In this document: piece by piece, positions 17,562 to 26,934 of the stretch
Numbering within the stretch: position 1 is the stretch's first letter
Layout of the letters: every line of letters starts with the position of its first letter
NCBI GenBank assembly: GCA_963757065.1
Contig: CAVWQC010000001.1
Coordinates: forward strand, 1 to 64,000
Reading direction: 5' to 3'
Length of the DNA stretch: 64,000 bases
Source of the DNA: PNON01 sp963757065
GTDB lineage: Bacteria; Chloroflexota; Anaerolineae; Anaerolineales; Anaerolineaceae
Program-made: the position numbers and the translations under genes
Notes under the pieces: model-generated
The model's input: only the letters and a program-made list of their open reading frames with translations
Databases searched by the model: none
What the model was told of the DNA's origin: nothing

Positions 17562-18296
17562 ATGAAAGAATGGATAACCGGTCGCAACCCGGTATATGAA
17601 ATGCTGCAAGCCAGAAAAAGGCAGATCTTTCGCTTATTGATCGCAGAAGGCGTAAAACCGGATACGCGAATAAACGAAATTATCCAGATCGTGAAACCTT
17701 ATAAGATACAGGTCGAATCCGTCAAACGTCCCCAGTTGGATAGTATGAGTGACAACCATCAGGGAATTGCGGCAGAAGTCTCGGCCTACCCATATAGTGA
17801 TCTGGATACCATTTTAAGGATAGCAAGGCAGAAAGAACAGGATCCATTCATCCTGGTGCTTGATTCCCTGCAAAACCCCCAGAATTTTGGCACATTGCTG
17901 CGTTCTGCCGAAGCATTTGGTGTTCATGGTGTACTTATCCCATTAAGGCATGCTGCCGGTGTGACCCCTGCTGTAGTCAATGCATCCTCCGGGGCGGCAG
18001 AACATATGCTGATCGCCGCCGCCAACCTGGCTCAATCGTTGGATGAATTGAAAAAAGAAAACATTTGGGTGGTCGGTCTCGAAGGCAGTCCGGCTGCACA
18101 ACCACCTGAAAAACTTCGCTTGGGTGGACCAACCGCACTCGTGGTTGGCAGTGAAGGGGAAGGTATGCGCGACCTGGTGAGAAAAAGTTGTGATGTGCTT
18201 ATGCGCTTACCAATGGAAGGCAAGATCGAATCGCTCAATGCCGCAGTTGCGGGTTCAATCGGATTGTACTTGATCCATCAGGCAAGAAATCGTTAG
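17562..18296 (+). CDS. rlmB: 23S rRNA 2'-O-methyltransferase, TrmH/SpoU family
   Basis: 244 residues. An N-terminal substrate-binding domain starts WITGRNPVYEMLQARKR. The SPOUT knot methyltransferase domain carries the three family motifs: NPQNFGTLLRSAEAFGVHGV (about 105-124), LVVGSEGEGM (about 192-201) and RLPMEGKIESLNAAVAGSIG (about 211-230). The closest characterised relative is RlmB (Gm2251 of 23S rRNA), but TrmH-group proteins with other rRNA targets look similar. A GGAG site precedes the ATG. Confidence 0.88.
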   Translation: MKEWITGRNPVYEMLQARKRQIFRLLIAEGVKPDTRINEIIQIVKPYKIQVESVKRPQLDSMSDNHQGIAAEVSAYPYSDLDTILRIARQKEQDPFILVLDSLQNPQNFGTLLRSAEAFGVHGVLIPLRHAAGVTPAVVNASSGAAEHMLIAAANLAQSLDELKKENIWVVGLEGSPAAQPPEKLRLGGPTALVVGSEGEGMRDLVRKSCDVLMRLPMEGKIESLNAAVAGSIGLYLIHQARNR

Positions 18297-18426
18297 GTAT
18301 GAATAAAGACCAAATAACATCTGTCGAAAGTCAATTAAATATCGACCAGTAATACTTAAAAAAACAAGATCATCCTATACGTCCACCTGCTCATAATCTT
18401 TGATAAATTGCTTGTAGTTGGATAAT

Positions 18427-20265
18427 ATGTCACTCTCAATATTCCTGCTTGTTGTTACAGTTCTGATACCCCTTATCCTGGTGGGATTAAACAAATTGCG
18501 CATGGATATAGCTGCGCTATTGATCGCATGTCTGTTGGGTGTTTACCAGCTGATCGGTATACAAATGGTAGGAAACGCTAATACACCGAATGATGCCATT
18601 AAATCGGTGTCCGGGTTCAGTCAACCCGTAATAATCACCTTGATATCACTTTTTATCATAACTAAAACATTGGAAAATAGTGGAATACCGCGCTGGATCG
18701 CCAAAAAAATAGTAAGTCTTGGGAAAAAGTCGACAGATAAATCTATTGGTTTATTTTCTTTTACCAGTGCATTCTTATCATTGTTTATGAATAATCTGGC
18801 TGCAAGTGCCTTATTACTCCCCAGTGCAATGGAAGCTTCACGTCTTACGAAAATAAAACCAAGTAAATTGCTCATCCCAATTGCTTATGGAAGTTTGCTC
18901 GGAGGTGCAGCAACATATTTTACTACTGCAAATTTCATTCTAAATGATCTACTTAAAATTTCTTCTCCTCCCCAACGTGGTCTTAATTTCCTGGATTTCA
19001 CACCAACCGGAGGTTTAATTGCTATCGTGGGCATATTATTTTTATGGATTGCGGGAAAGAAATTGCTGCCAGACCGGGAATCTACCTATCAGCAAGCGCA
19101 AGCTCGATTAACTGGCAACGAACTTGAAGATTTTTTTCAATTAGGTGACCGACTCTGGCAGGCTCAATTGATTCCAGGTTCCATCTTAGATCATAAAACC
19201 ATCCGTGAAGCAGGCTTTGGTAAAAAATGGGGTGTCGCAATCGCGGCCATCCAAAACGGAAATGATGAATATCACCTGCCTTATCCTGACCTTAAACTCT
19301 CACAAAACAAGAAGTTATTCATCGTTGGTCGTGAGGAAAAAATCAATGAAATAAGAAAATTAGGCGTGGATTTTCAACTTGTCCAAAGTGGATTACATCT
19401 AACCGAAAGAGGTATACGAGTTGTCGAAATTGTCCTTACTCCACATTCTACGATTTTGGATCAGACTTTAAAGTCACTGAATTTTCGTCAAAAATTTGGT
19501 GTATCCATTGTCGGAATTCGACATCTCAAGCAAAGTAAGCGAACTGATGTGGGAGATATCAACATTACTTACGGTGATTCGTTGCTGGTTATTGGGGACG
19601 AAGAGCATATCAATCGATTAAAACAAATGAACGATTTTATTATCATAGAACCAAATCCAGCTGACCAACCCGTTCAACGAAAGCTCGCAATTGTTTCTAC
19701 TCTAGCTATTTCCATATCAATCGTTGCTTCAATTGCAGGCGTCCCTGTTTATATTGCTACATTAATAGGAGCACTATTAGTCCTCCTATTAAAAGCCATA
19801 AATATTGAGGAGGCATATAAATCAATTCATTGGCAGGCTATCTTTTTAATTGCCGGTATGTATTCAGTCAGCCTGGCAATGGTGGAAACTGGGTTAGCTG
19901 GCCAAACCGCAAACTTGCTTATAAAAACATTGGAACCTTTGGGTGGCCTGGGTATTGCTGCCGGGGCATTTTTGCTAAGTGCATTCCTTACCCAAATAAT
20001 GGGTGGACAAATCACAGCCCTGGTCTCCGGCCCAATCACGATTGGTGCTGCAATTTCTTTAGGAATAAACCCACAGGCAATAGCTGTAGCAACAGCAATT
20101 GGGTGTTCAGTATCTTTCCTTACGCCGATGGCACATCCCGTCAATGTAATGATGATCGGACCAGGTAATTATAAGTTCGGAGACTTTGCCAGAGTCGGGT
20201 GGATTTTGACAATACTCAGTTTTGGAATGCTACTTCTCGGAATGAAGCTTTTCTGGAATTTATAG
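18427..20265 (+). CDS. SLC13/DASS-type anion carrier with RCK_C domains
   Basis: 612 residues from the ATG at 18427 (a TTG three codons upstream is the alternative). An N-terminal membrane half has LFMNNLAASALLLPSAM and IAYGSLLGGAATYF helices. A soluble middle (about 205-385) contains two TrkA-C/RCK_C-like domains (LIPGSILDHKTIREAGFGKKWGV, LTPHSTILDQTLKSLNFRQKFGVSIVGI). A C-terminal membrane half ends in TAIGCSVSFLTPMAHPVN. This layout is typical of bacterial sodium/sulfate or dicarboxylate symporters with regulatory RCK_C inserts. Substrate unknown. More AT-rich than the genes before it. Confidence 0.85.
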   Translation: MSLSIFLLVVTVLIPLILVGLNKLRMDIAALLIACLLGVYQLIGIQMVGNANTPNDAIKSVSGFSQPVIITLISLFIITKTLENSGIPRWIAKKIVSLGKKSTDKSIGLFSFTSAFLSLFMNNLAASALLLPSAMEASRLTKIKPSKLLIPIAYGSLLGGAATYFTTANFILNDLLKISSPPQRGLNFLDFTPTGGLIAIVGILFLWIAGKKLLPDRESTYQQAQARLTGNELEDFFQLGDRLWQAQLIPGSILDHKTIREAGFGKKWGVAIAAIQNGNDEYHLPYPDLKLSQNKKLFIVGREEKINEIRKLGVDFQLVQSGLHLTERGIRVVEIVLTPHSTILDQTLKSLNFRQKFGVSIVGIRHLKQSKRTDVGDINITYGDSLLVIGDEEHINRLKQMNDFIIIEPNPADQPVQRKLAIVSTLAISISIVASIAGVPVYIATLIGALLVLLLKAINIEEAYKSIHWQAIFLIAGMYSVSLAMVETGLAGQTANLLIKTLEPLGGLGIAAGAFLLSAFLTQIMGGQITALVSGPITIGAAISLGINPQAIAVATAIGCSVSFLTPMAHPVNVMMIGPGNYKFGDFARVGWILTILSFGMLLLGMKLFWNL

Positions 20266-20313
20266 TCGCCTTATATTCATTTAAGTTGTTACAGAATATG
20301 CTGATAGACAATT

Positions 20314-20423
20314 TTATGCGGCTTTATTTTTATATCTTGCCCTGAATACTCCGGCCACCCCGACCAGGATCAAAACCGTTCCACCAATAGTCCAACCTGT
20401 GATTTATCCCCCAAAACCAGCCA
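20314..20423 (-). pseudogene. 3' relic of a second EamA transporter gene
   Basis: About 110 bases that closely match the 3' end of the intact EamA gene at 22111-22230. In frame it encodes TGWTIGGTVLILVGVAGVFRARYKNKAA and a stop at 20314, the C-terminal helix and tail of the paralogue. One base is missing in the stretch before the match to GEQ, and homology ends abruptly at about 20423. This is a remnant of a duplicated or recombined gene; it is not expressed as a protein. Confidence 0.8.
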
Positions 20424-20469
20424 GTAAGCGAATCAGCTTCTGAATTTTTTGACCGACACCTCAATCCAA

Positions 20470-21957
20470 CTACTCTACGATTACATCGATCTTGCCTGTA
20501 TCTGTAGTTCCACCTTCAGTCACCAGTATTTCTTTATCACCGATCTTGAATGAGTTGGTCAATCGCATCCATTTTCCATCCTCAAGCCGAAAAGCCAGAC
20601 TGTAACGACCTACCGGTAATTCAGGAAATGTAAAGAAACCCTGTGAATCGGTCTTTACTTCTGCCCTAAGTGGATTATCAGCGCAGGGAGATGACCCGGT
20701 AAAGATCATCCCGATAAATTCTGTACAGGCTTCCACAGTAACATCCTTTAATGGATTTCCGTCTTTTATCAATTGTCCTGATAGTTTTCCTTTGTCTTTG
20801 TCATACCAACCCGGTAATGTAGGTCCATTTCCAGCCACCGCAACAACTGTAACCTCGTTATCAGTCAGATCGCTATTATGCATGTGATATGCAGTCCACA
20901 TATTTCCATCAAATACATTTAATCCCCATTCTGTTCCAATCCATACCCGGTCTTGACCATCAACAGCAATCGCTTTAATCTTTTCAGAGCTTACTGCACT
21001 GGATTTCCTATCATAATTCACCCATCCCTTGCCATTATAGAAACTGATTCCCCGCGCATACGTGGCAACCCATACTCCGCAGGATTTTCCGCTGACCGTG
21101 ATCATCTTGGATTGAGATAAGTCACTGCTTTCGATAGCTTCCCATGTATCATTCTTGAACCTCAATACACCATTTGTATAGCTTGCCCAAATGTTATTCT
21201 CGCAATCCACCGCGATGTTTTCAAAATAGTAATTTTCTTTTAAACCATTGCCTTCTTCATAATAGGTCCACTGATTGCCATCAAAATGCGCAATACTATT
21301 GGCAGTTACCAGCCAGGCTTGACCTTTATTATCGACAACGATATCTTTTACCTGGTCTACATATTCCCCGGTGCCAAAAAGGTTAGCCGGATAACTTACC
21401 CACGATGTGCCATCAAAATGCTGGGCTGCCTGGTATTGTGCAATCCATAACTCGCCATTCGCACCACAAGCCAGGCTCTCAATACTGGTGTAACCGAGCT
21501 CATCGCGATAACTTAACCAACTGGAACCATCAGTTGAATCAAGCCCTGATGAGCTCACAATATATACCCGACCATCTCCACAGATCTGAATATCCTTGAT
21601 CCAATCCGAACTCAGCGAGGTATTTTCTTTGGTGAAGACATGCCAACCTTCCTCATCCAGGCAAATAAGTCCATAATCCTGAGTACCCAGCCAGGTAGCA
21701 TTCGTACCGTTGCAGGATACCAGCGAGGCTTGCTCAGCTTGTGTGGCAGATGTTACGGGGACTGTTGACCTGGGAGTACTTTCTGTAGAGCTTTCTTCCT
21801 GCGTGGATTGGCTGGATAAGGTCTCGGCTAATTGTGGTATCTTTGCCGCCTCATTTACGAGAGTCTCAGTTATTTTGGATGAAGGAATAATACATACAGT
21901 GGTGAAAAGTAAAGTGATAACGGCAATTCCCCCGAGAAGAATCCGGTTAATTCTCAT
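20470..21957 (-). CDS. Secreted or anchored two-component-regulator-propeller protein
   Basis: 495 residues. An N-terminal hydrophobic segment (about 7-25, LGGIAVITLLFTTVCII) acts as signal or anchor. A Ser/Thr/Glu-rich linker follows, then a beta-propeller from about 85 to 370 built of Reg_prop-type blades (DGRVYIVSSSGLDSTDGSSWLSY, DGQDRVWIGTEWGLNVFDGNMW). The C-terminus (about 385-490) is a carboxypeptidase-regulatory/SdrD-B-like beta-sandwich (SGQLIKDGNPLKDVTVEA, GFFTFPELPVGRYSLAF). No kinase or output domain is present. Likely an extracellular binding or scaffold protein; no specific role can be given. Confidence 0.75.
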   Translation of the reverse strand: MRINRILLGGIAVITLLFTTVCIIPSSKITETLVNEAAKIPQLAETLSSQSTQEESSTESTPRSTVPVTSATQAEQASLVSCNGTNATWLGTQDYGLICLDEEGWHVFTKENTSLSSDWIKDIQICGDGRVYIVSSSGLDSTDGSSWLSYRDELGYTSIESLACGANGELWIAQYQAAQHFDGTSWVSYPANLFGTGEYVDQVKDIVVDNKGQAWLVTANSIAHFDGNQWTYYEEGNGLKENYYFENIAVDCENNIWASYTNGVLRFKNDTWEAIESSDLSQSKMITVSGKSCGVWVATYARGISFYNGKGWVNYDRKSSAVSSEKIKAIAVDGQDRVWIGTEWGLNVFDGNMWTAYHMHNSDLTDNEVTVVAVAGNGPTLPGWYDKDKGKLSGQLIKDGNPLKDVTVEACTEFIGMIFTGSSPCADNPLRAEVKTDSQGFFTFPELPVGRYSLAFRLEDGKWMRLTNSFKIGDKEILVTEGGTTDTGKIDVIVE

Positions 21958-22110
21958 ACCCCACCTCGATTAATAACTGCAAGACTTCCAGATGAATTAT
22001 GGGGTCACATCAGCGGAGATCAATGTAGACTAATTGAGCAGCATCACCATCCTGTTTATGGTAGCACACATATAATCAACAAGCAATTACCAACTATTGT
22101 GATTATTCGA

Positions 22111-23040
22111 TTAATGCAGATTTGGCTTTTTATACCTTGCCCTGAATACACCAGCCACCCCGACCAGGATCAAAATCATTCCACCAATCGTCCAACCTGT
22201 TATTTGTTCCCCCAAAACCAGCCAACCCAGACATACAGCTATCACTGGATTTACATAGGCGTATGTCATGACCAGGTTCGTCGGCAGCATCCTCAACGCT
22301 CTTACGAAAGCTGTGAAGGCAATCACCGATCCGAAAATAACCAGGTATCCCCAGGCAAAGGCAGCTTCACGTACCGGGTGCGGAATAGGCTCCCTGATTA
22401 GAACAGCGGTAAGTAAAAGTGCGACAGCCCCAGAAAGATGCTGGAAGCCGGAACTTACTTCCGGGGAAAGTTGAACCGGTTTGCGACTCTGAAGTAAGCT
22501 TCCACCACCCCACAACATGGACGCGATAAGAATGACAATAACTGAGATGCCATCTGCTTTTACACCTGTTAGGAAAGATGGTGCAGATAACAACCCTACC
22601 CCTGCGAAACCTACAAGCATGGACACGATCAACAAAAAAGATGGCGGCCGCCTATCAATAATGAATTCCATCAAAGCGACTCCCATGGGAGTTGATCCGA
22701 TGATCAGGGCAGCAATCCCGGAGTCCAATCTCTGCTCTGCAAATGAGACAAGGCCATTACCGCCCAACCACAGCATGACCCCTGATAATATCAACAAGCC
22801 AAGTTCATGTCTGGTTGGCTTAATCCGCTTCTTTTGCAGGAAAGCCATAAACAGCAAGATACAGGCAGCGACTAAAACCCTGGTTCCAGCCAGATAGAAG
22901 GGTGGAAAACCTGATCCTTCTTTTACACCTATGCGAATAGCGAGATAGGTGCTTCCCCACACGATATAGACAATAAGGAGGTTAATTAACCCGAACCAAT
23001 TTGGCCTTGCTGTAGTGTTTTTTATCGTTTCATCCGCCAT
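22111..23040 (-). CDS. EamA (DMT superfamily) transporter
   Basis: 309 residues with ten hydrophobic segments forming two EamA repeats; the first starts LLIVYIVWGSTYLAIRIGV, typical of the RhaT/YedA-type drug/metabolite transporters. The start at ATG 23040 gives a short cytoplasmic N-terminus. The C-terminal helix LILVGVAGVFRARYKKP is the part found again as a relic at 20314-20423. Substrate unknown. Confidence 0.9.
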   Translation of the reverse strand: MADETIKNTTARPNWFGLINLLIVYIVWGSTYLAIRIGVKEGSGFPPFYLAGTRVLVAACILLFMAFLQKKRIKPTRHELGLLILSGVMLWLGGNGLVSFAEQRLDSGIAALIIGSTPMGVALMEFIIDRRPPSFLLIVSMLVGFAGVGLLSAPSFLTGVKADGISVIVILIASMLWGGGSLLQSRKPVQLSPEVSSGFQHLSGAVALLLTAVLIREPIPHPVREAAFAWGYLVIFGSVIAFTAFVRALRMLPTNLVMTYAYVNPVIAVCLGWLVLGEQITGWTIGGMILILVGVAGVFRARYKKPNLH

Positions 23041-23336
23041 AAGCGTCTATTATACCTTTGCCTCAACCCAATTTCCACCTTCCTAATTATTAGTACATTC
23101 TCATGTATAAGGAGTAATTAATCAGGCCAGGTTTTTCCATTTTCCTGGCTACATTGGTTGTGAAACAACTTGATCCCATTAATATCCCTTTAGCGACCTG
23201 AGGCGTTATGGGATTTCCATGATGATTCCATGACAAATTTATTCCTATATTCATATACACATTAATGAACATAGTTGATATTATTAAAGAACTAAATGAT
23301 CTTTCAATTATCCTAAATGGATGGAGTAAAAATATC

Positions 23337-24191
23337 ATGCCTCACAAAATTGCATTGGTCACTGATAGTACTTGTGATATTCCCAAACACTGGATCGAAC
23401 AATACGAAATCGAGGTCGTTCCTCTTTCAATAGTCTTCGGTGACCAACCATTCCTGGATGGAATTGAATTAACTGCAGAAGAATTTTATCAGCGGTTGGA
23501 TGCTGATAAGCACCATCCGACTACATCACAACCAACCCCGGGTGCTTTTCAGGATGCTTATAAAAAAGCAGCAGAAAACGGGGCTGAGCAAATACTGGTA
23601 TTCACGATCAGCAGCGCCATGAGTGGAACAATTATCTCTGCTCGTCAGGCAGCCGAGGACTCTCCCATCCCTGTAACCGTTGTAGATGGTAAGAACAATG
23701 GTATGGGATTGGGCTGGCAGGTGATTGCAGCCGCCCGTTCTCGCGAGACAGGTGGCGGTTTAGCAGAGATGGAAGCGGCAGCTGAATATGTTCGAACTCA
23801 CATGGTCTATTTTGTCACATTGGATACGATTGATTATCTTAGCAAAGGTGGAAGGATTGCCGGCGCCATCAGTTTTGCGAACTCATTCCTGAAGATCAAA
23901 CCGTTGATATACGTAAAGCCTGAAATAGGATCAGTAGGAGCATCCATCCCATCACGGTCCCGGAAAGGTGCTTTGGAAGGTCTCTATAAGGAGTTCACAA
24001 AACACTTCAAAAAAGATCAGACCTTGCACATCACCGTGGTTCATAACAATGCCCTGGAAGAAGCTTTGCAGATCGCAGATCATTTTGAAAGTGAATTTTC
24101 GCCTAAAGAGATGTTCATCACATTTGCATCACCTGTACTGGGTGCGCATACAGGTCCACGGGCGGTTGGGATGATCGGATACGCTGAGTAA
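23337..24191 (+). CDS. DegV family fatty-acid-binding protein
   Basis: 284 residues from the ATG at 23337, which has GGAG upstream; an upstream in-frame ATG (23265) adds 24 non-conserved residues. Family markers: ALVTDSTCDIP (about 5-15), the TSQPTPGAFQDAYKKA loop (about 62-77), and LSKGGRIAGA. DegV/FakB proteins bind fatty acids; FakB presents them to the kinase FakA. No FakA is present in the window, so partner and exact role are open. Confidence 0.92.
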   Translation: MPHKIALVTDSTCDIPKHWIEQYEIEVVPLSIVFGDQPFLDGIELTAEEFYQRLDADKHHPTTSQPTPGAFQDAYKKAAENGAEQILVFTISSAMSGTIISARQAAEDSPIPVTVVDGKNNGMGLGWQVIAAARSRETGGGLAEMEAAAEYVRTHMVYFVTLDTIDYLSKGGRIAGAISFANSFLKIKPLIYVKPEIGSVGASIPSRSRKGALEGLYKEFTKHFKKDQTLHITVVHNNALEEALQIADHFESEFSPKEMFITFASPVLGAHTGPRAVGMIGYAE

Positions 24192-24367
24192 CCCTTCGTT
24201 CCTAAGGTAATTCTCCTTTTACATTGTGATAATTAAATTCGACTGCGGTAGCTTGAGTTTTCCATCAAGTGTCATTTTTTAAGTTAACTATTCAATAGCA
24301 AATTGATGTATGATGTGATTTATCGGGTTCTGTTTCACTACTATGCTTCTTTTGGGAGGAGGAACAT

Positions 24368-25900
24368 ATGTCAGCTTCAGTTGAAACAAATACCCCCAGC
24401 ATGGATAACATCAATACAGGGTGGAAGCGTTTTGGACTTGGCATTATCCTATCAGTATTAAGCGGTATTTTTCTACTCTTATCATTTCCACCATATGGAA
24501 TTTGGCCATTGGTGTGGATCGCTCTCATTCCCGCACGGATTGCACAACATCGCCTTTTCCCGCTTAAGTGGTCCAGCCTTGGAGAGTCAATCACGATCCT
24601 GGTTTGGCTTGGACCATTCCTGGGCAGGTTGTTCGGAACAGAGTTTGGTCCATTCTTCACCTACCTCGGTGTCTTGATCGCTATTTTGGTATTCTTTATC
24701 GCAAGTGAACGAAAATTCCACGAAAAAACAGGCTATCGTTGGTATGTGCTAAACGGAATGACAGGTTGGGTGGGATTCGAGATGATCCGGGCTACTTTCA
24801 TCCCTTTGGTGGCAACCAGCGGATTTATTGGTTACACCCTGGCTTCACAAGCCTGGTTGATCCAACCGGTATCCATCTTCAGCGTATATGGCTTGAACCT
24901 GCTGATCATCATGGTGAACTATTCACTCAGTGCAGCGGTCATTGGATGGCTTGATAGCCGCTGGCTTTTCAGTGGGACTGTTCCCATGGAAAAAAGTACA
25001 ACCCGTAAATGGCTGGTCATTAGTGGATCAGTTCTGGCTGCCTGGATCATTATCAGCCTGGTAATCTTATCTGGTGGAAAAGGAGATCCTAAGCTTAAAG
25101 TGGCAGCACTTCAGCCGAATTATAGTAAACCGGCTTTTCAGGATAAATCCACAACAGATATCTCCCGAGTGGAAGATTTGACGAAATGGGCATCTGAGGC
25201 CGCTGGAATTGGTGCACAGATCGTATTCACACCAGAAATGATGTTTAATTTTGATCCTCAAGAAAACCATAAAAGTGAATTACAGGCACTTGCAAAAGAA
25301 AAAAGTATATATTTGTTCCTCGATTACACTTTTGCTGTGGAAGGCCAGCCCTGGCGCAATGAGGCGGTTCTCCTCGGTTCTGAGGGTAATTTCTATTCCC
25401 CTGCTTATGCCAAGAATCATGCTCCTCCCGGAGAGCCCCTCTCTCCTACTGCCGGTGGATACCCCGTGTATGACACTCCATTGGGTAGGCTGGCAGCCAT
25501 GATCTGTCACGACGCAAATTACACGGATGTTGCCCGAAAGCTTACCGCCAATGGGGCACAATTGATCTCGGCAGGGTTAAACGAATTTGGCGGATTTGGC
25601 GAGCAGTTCTGGACGAATGCCACTTTCCGCGCGGTAGAAAATCAGGTTGCCGTGGTAGTAACTTCCCGACAGACTGGCTCATCCATTATTGATGCCCACG
25701 GCCGGCAAAAGGCGTTGGACCTCACTCCAAATAAGCAGGTTGTACTATCCGGCGAAATGAATATTGGATCAGGTCCGACCATTTATACCCGCATGGGTGA
25801 CATTCTTGGTTGGATTAGCCTGGCCGGGATGGTATTCTTCATCGTCTTCCAGACAATAATTCAGGGAAAGGCAAAAAAGGAACGAAAACTTTTGGTGTAA
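24368..25900 (+). CDS. lnt: Apolipoprotein N-acyltransferase homologue
   Basis: 510 residues: about seven N-terminal transmembrane segments (residues 20-240), then a nitrilase-fold CN_hydrolase domain and a final helix (about 480-500). The catalytic triad of the nitrilase fold is visible: Glu in VFTPEMMF (about 287), Lys in YAKNHAPPGEP (about 348) and Cys in AAMICHDANY (about 380). Lnt adds the third acyl chain to lipoproteins in diderm bacteria; its presence alongside several lipobox proteins in a presumed monoderm suggests triacylated lipoproteins here. GGAGGAGG ribosome site directly upstream of the ATG. Confidence 0.88.
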   Translation: MSASVETNTPSMDNINTGWKRFGLGIILSVLSGIFLLLSFPPYGIWPLVWIALIPARIAQHRLFPLKWSSLGESITILVWLGPFLGRLFGTEFGPFFTYLGVLIAILVFFIASERKFHEKTGYRWYVLNGMTGWVGFEMIRATFIPLVATSGFIGYTLASQAWLIQPVSIFSVYGLNLLIIMVNYSLSAAVIGWLDSRWLFSGTVPMEKSTTRKWLVISGSVLAAWIIISLVILSGGKGDPKLKVAALQPNYSKPAFQDKSTTDISRVEDLTKWASEAAGIGAQIVFTPEMMFNFDPQENHKSELQALAKEKSIYLFLDYTFAVEGQPWRNEAVLLGSEGNFYSPAYAKNHAPPGEPLSPTAGGYPVYDTPLGRLAAMICHDANYTDVARKLTANGAQLISAGLNEFGGFGEQFWTNATFRAVENQVAVVVTSRQTGSSIIDAHGRQKALDLTPNKQVVLSGEMNIGSGPTIYTRMGDILGWISLAGMVFFIVFQTIIQGKAKKERKLLV

Positions 25901-25966
25901 GTGGTATAGTGAAGCATTGAAGTTGAAAATATTAAAATCAATTTGCTTATTTTTAGAGGAGCATCA

Positions 25967-26791
25967 ATGGACCGAGCAAAATTGATCCTTGCTTTATCTT
26001 TTATTTGTATCCTGTTGTTGGCTTGTAATATTTCAGCTAAATCCATTCAAACTCAAGAATCAGCGGCAACTCAACCAATCCTTTTGACGCCAACGGATCA
26101 AACTGGGTTATCGTACACAATAGGCAATATTAATCTGATCATCCCAGAGGAACTTGCAACTGGTGCAAGTGCAATAACCACGGTCGATGTCGAGTACCCG
26201 TACATCAATCCTTCCTCGGGTGATATGCCTTCACATACAGTCATCCAATTGGATGGATACAGCTTGCCTAAATCCAATCGCTCTGCACGCATCATTATTT
26301 TTAAAGCTGTAGAGTATGCCGGTTATACATCAAAAACTTCGGAGATCATCACTGCTTTGCAGAATCTACCTCCTGACGCGGGACAGCCTTTCCCTGAGGC
26401 ACTTACCACAACTTTCTATGCTCAATCTGTTTCATTGAATTCGAAAACAACCCATGGAATTCGATACCTGACCCAGGTTATGGATGCCTTTGTGACTATT
26501 AACAATTGGGATCTTTTTTATTATTACCAGGGGCTAACAACTGACGGACAGTATTACATCGAGGCGATCCTGCCGATAAATTTAGGTTTTTTACCACTAG
26601 ATAACAGTATGAATGCAGTCTTGCCGCCGGAAGGCATTCCATTTCCGTTTGACAACCTTGGTGATATTGATGCAAGGAATGCCTATTATGATGCTGTAAG
26701 AAATAAACTGAATGCAACAGCTCAATCTGACTTCCAACCAGCTTTGGAGGTTGTAGATGCAATGGTTAAGTCAATCAGTGTCCATCCATAA
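25967..26791 (+). CDS. Lipoprotein of unknown function
   Basis: 274 residues from the ATG at 25967, with AGAGGA six bases before it. The signal peptide ends in the lipobox LLLAC (Cys about residue 20). The mature part is a globular, mixed alpha/beta domain with no motif I recognise; features include ITTVDVEYPYINPSSGDMP and a C-terminal ALEVVDAMVKSISV helix. It follows lnt by 66 bases and may be co-transcribed. Not assigned a role. Confidence 0.8.
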   Translation: MDRAKLILALSFICILLLACNISAKSIQTQESAATQPILLTPTDQTGLSYTIGNINLIIPEELATGASAITTVDVEYPYINPSSGDMPSHTVIQLDGYSLPKSNRSARIIIFKAVEYAGYTSKTSEIITALQNLPPDAGQPFPEALTTTFYAQSVSLNSKTTHGIRYLTQVMDAFVTINNWDLFYYYQGLTTDGQYYIEAILPINLGFLPLDNSMNAVLPPEGIPFPFDNLGDIDARNAYYDAVRNKLNATAQSDFQPALEVVDAMVKSISVHP

Positions 26792-26934
26792 GTTATTTTT
26801 CCCATTCAGCTGATTTAATTAATCAATTTTTTCAACCCAAAGGAAATATACGGAATGATTTATTGGCATGATGCCTGAATAGATTTACTTTGGAAGGCGG
26901 AAATTGATCTGGTAAATACTTTTAGGCAAACTGT

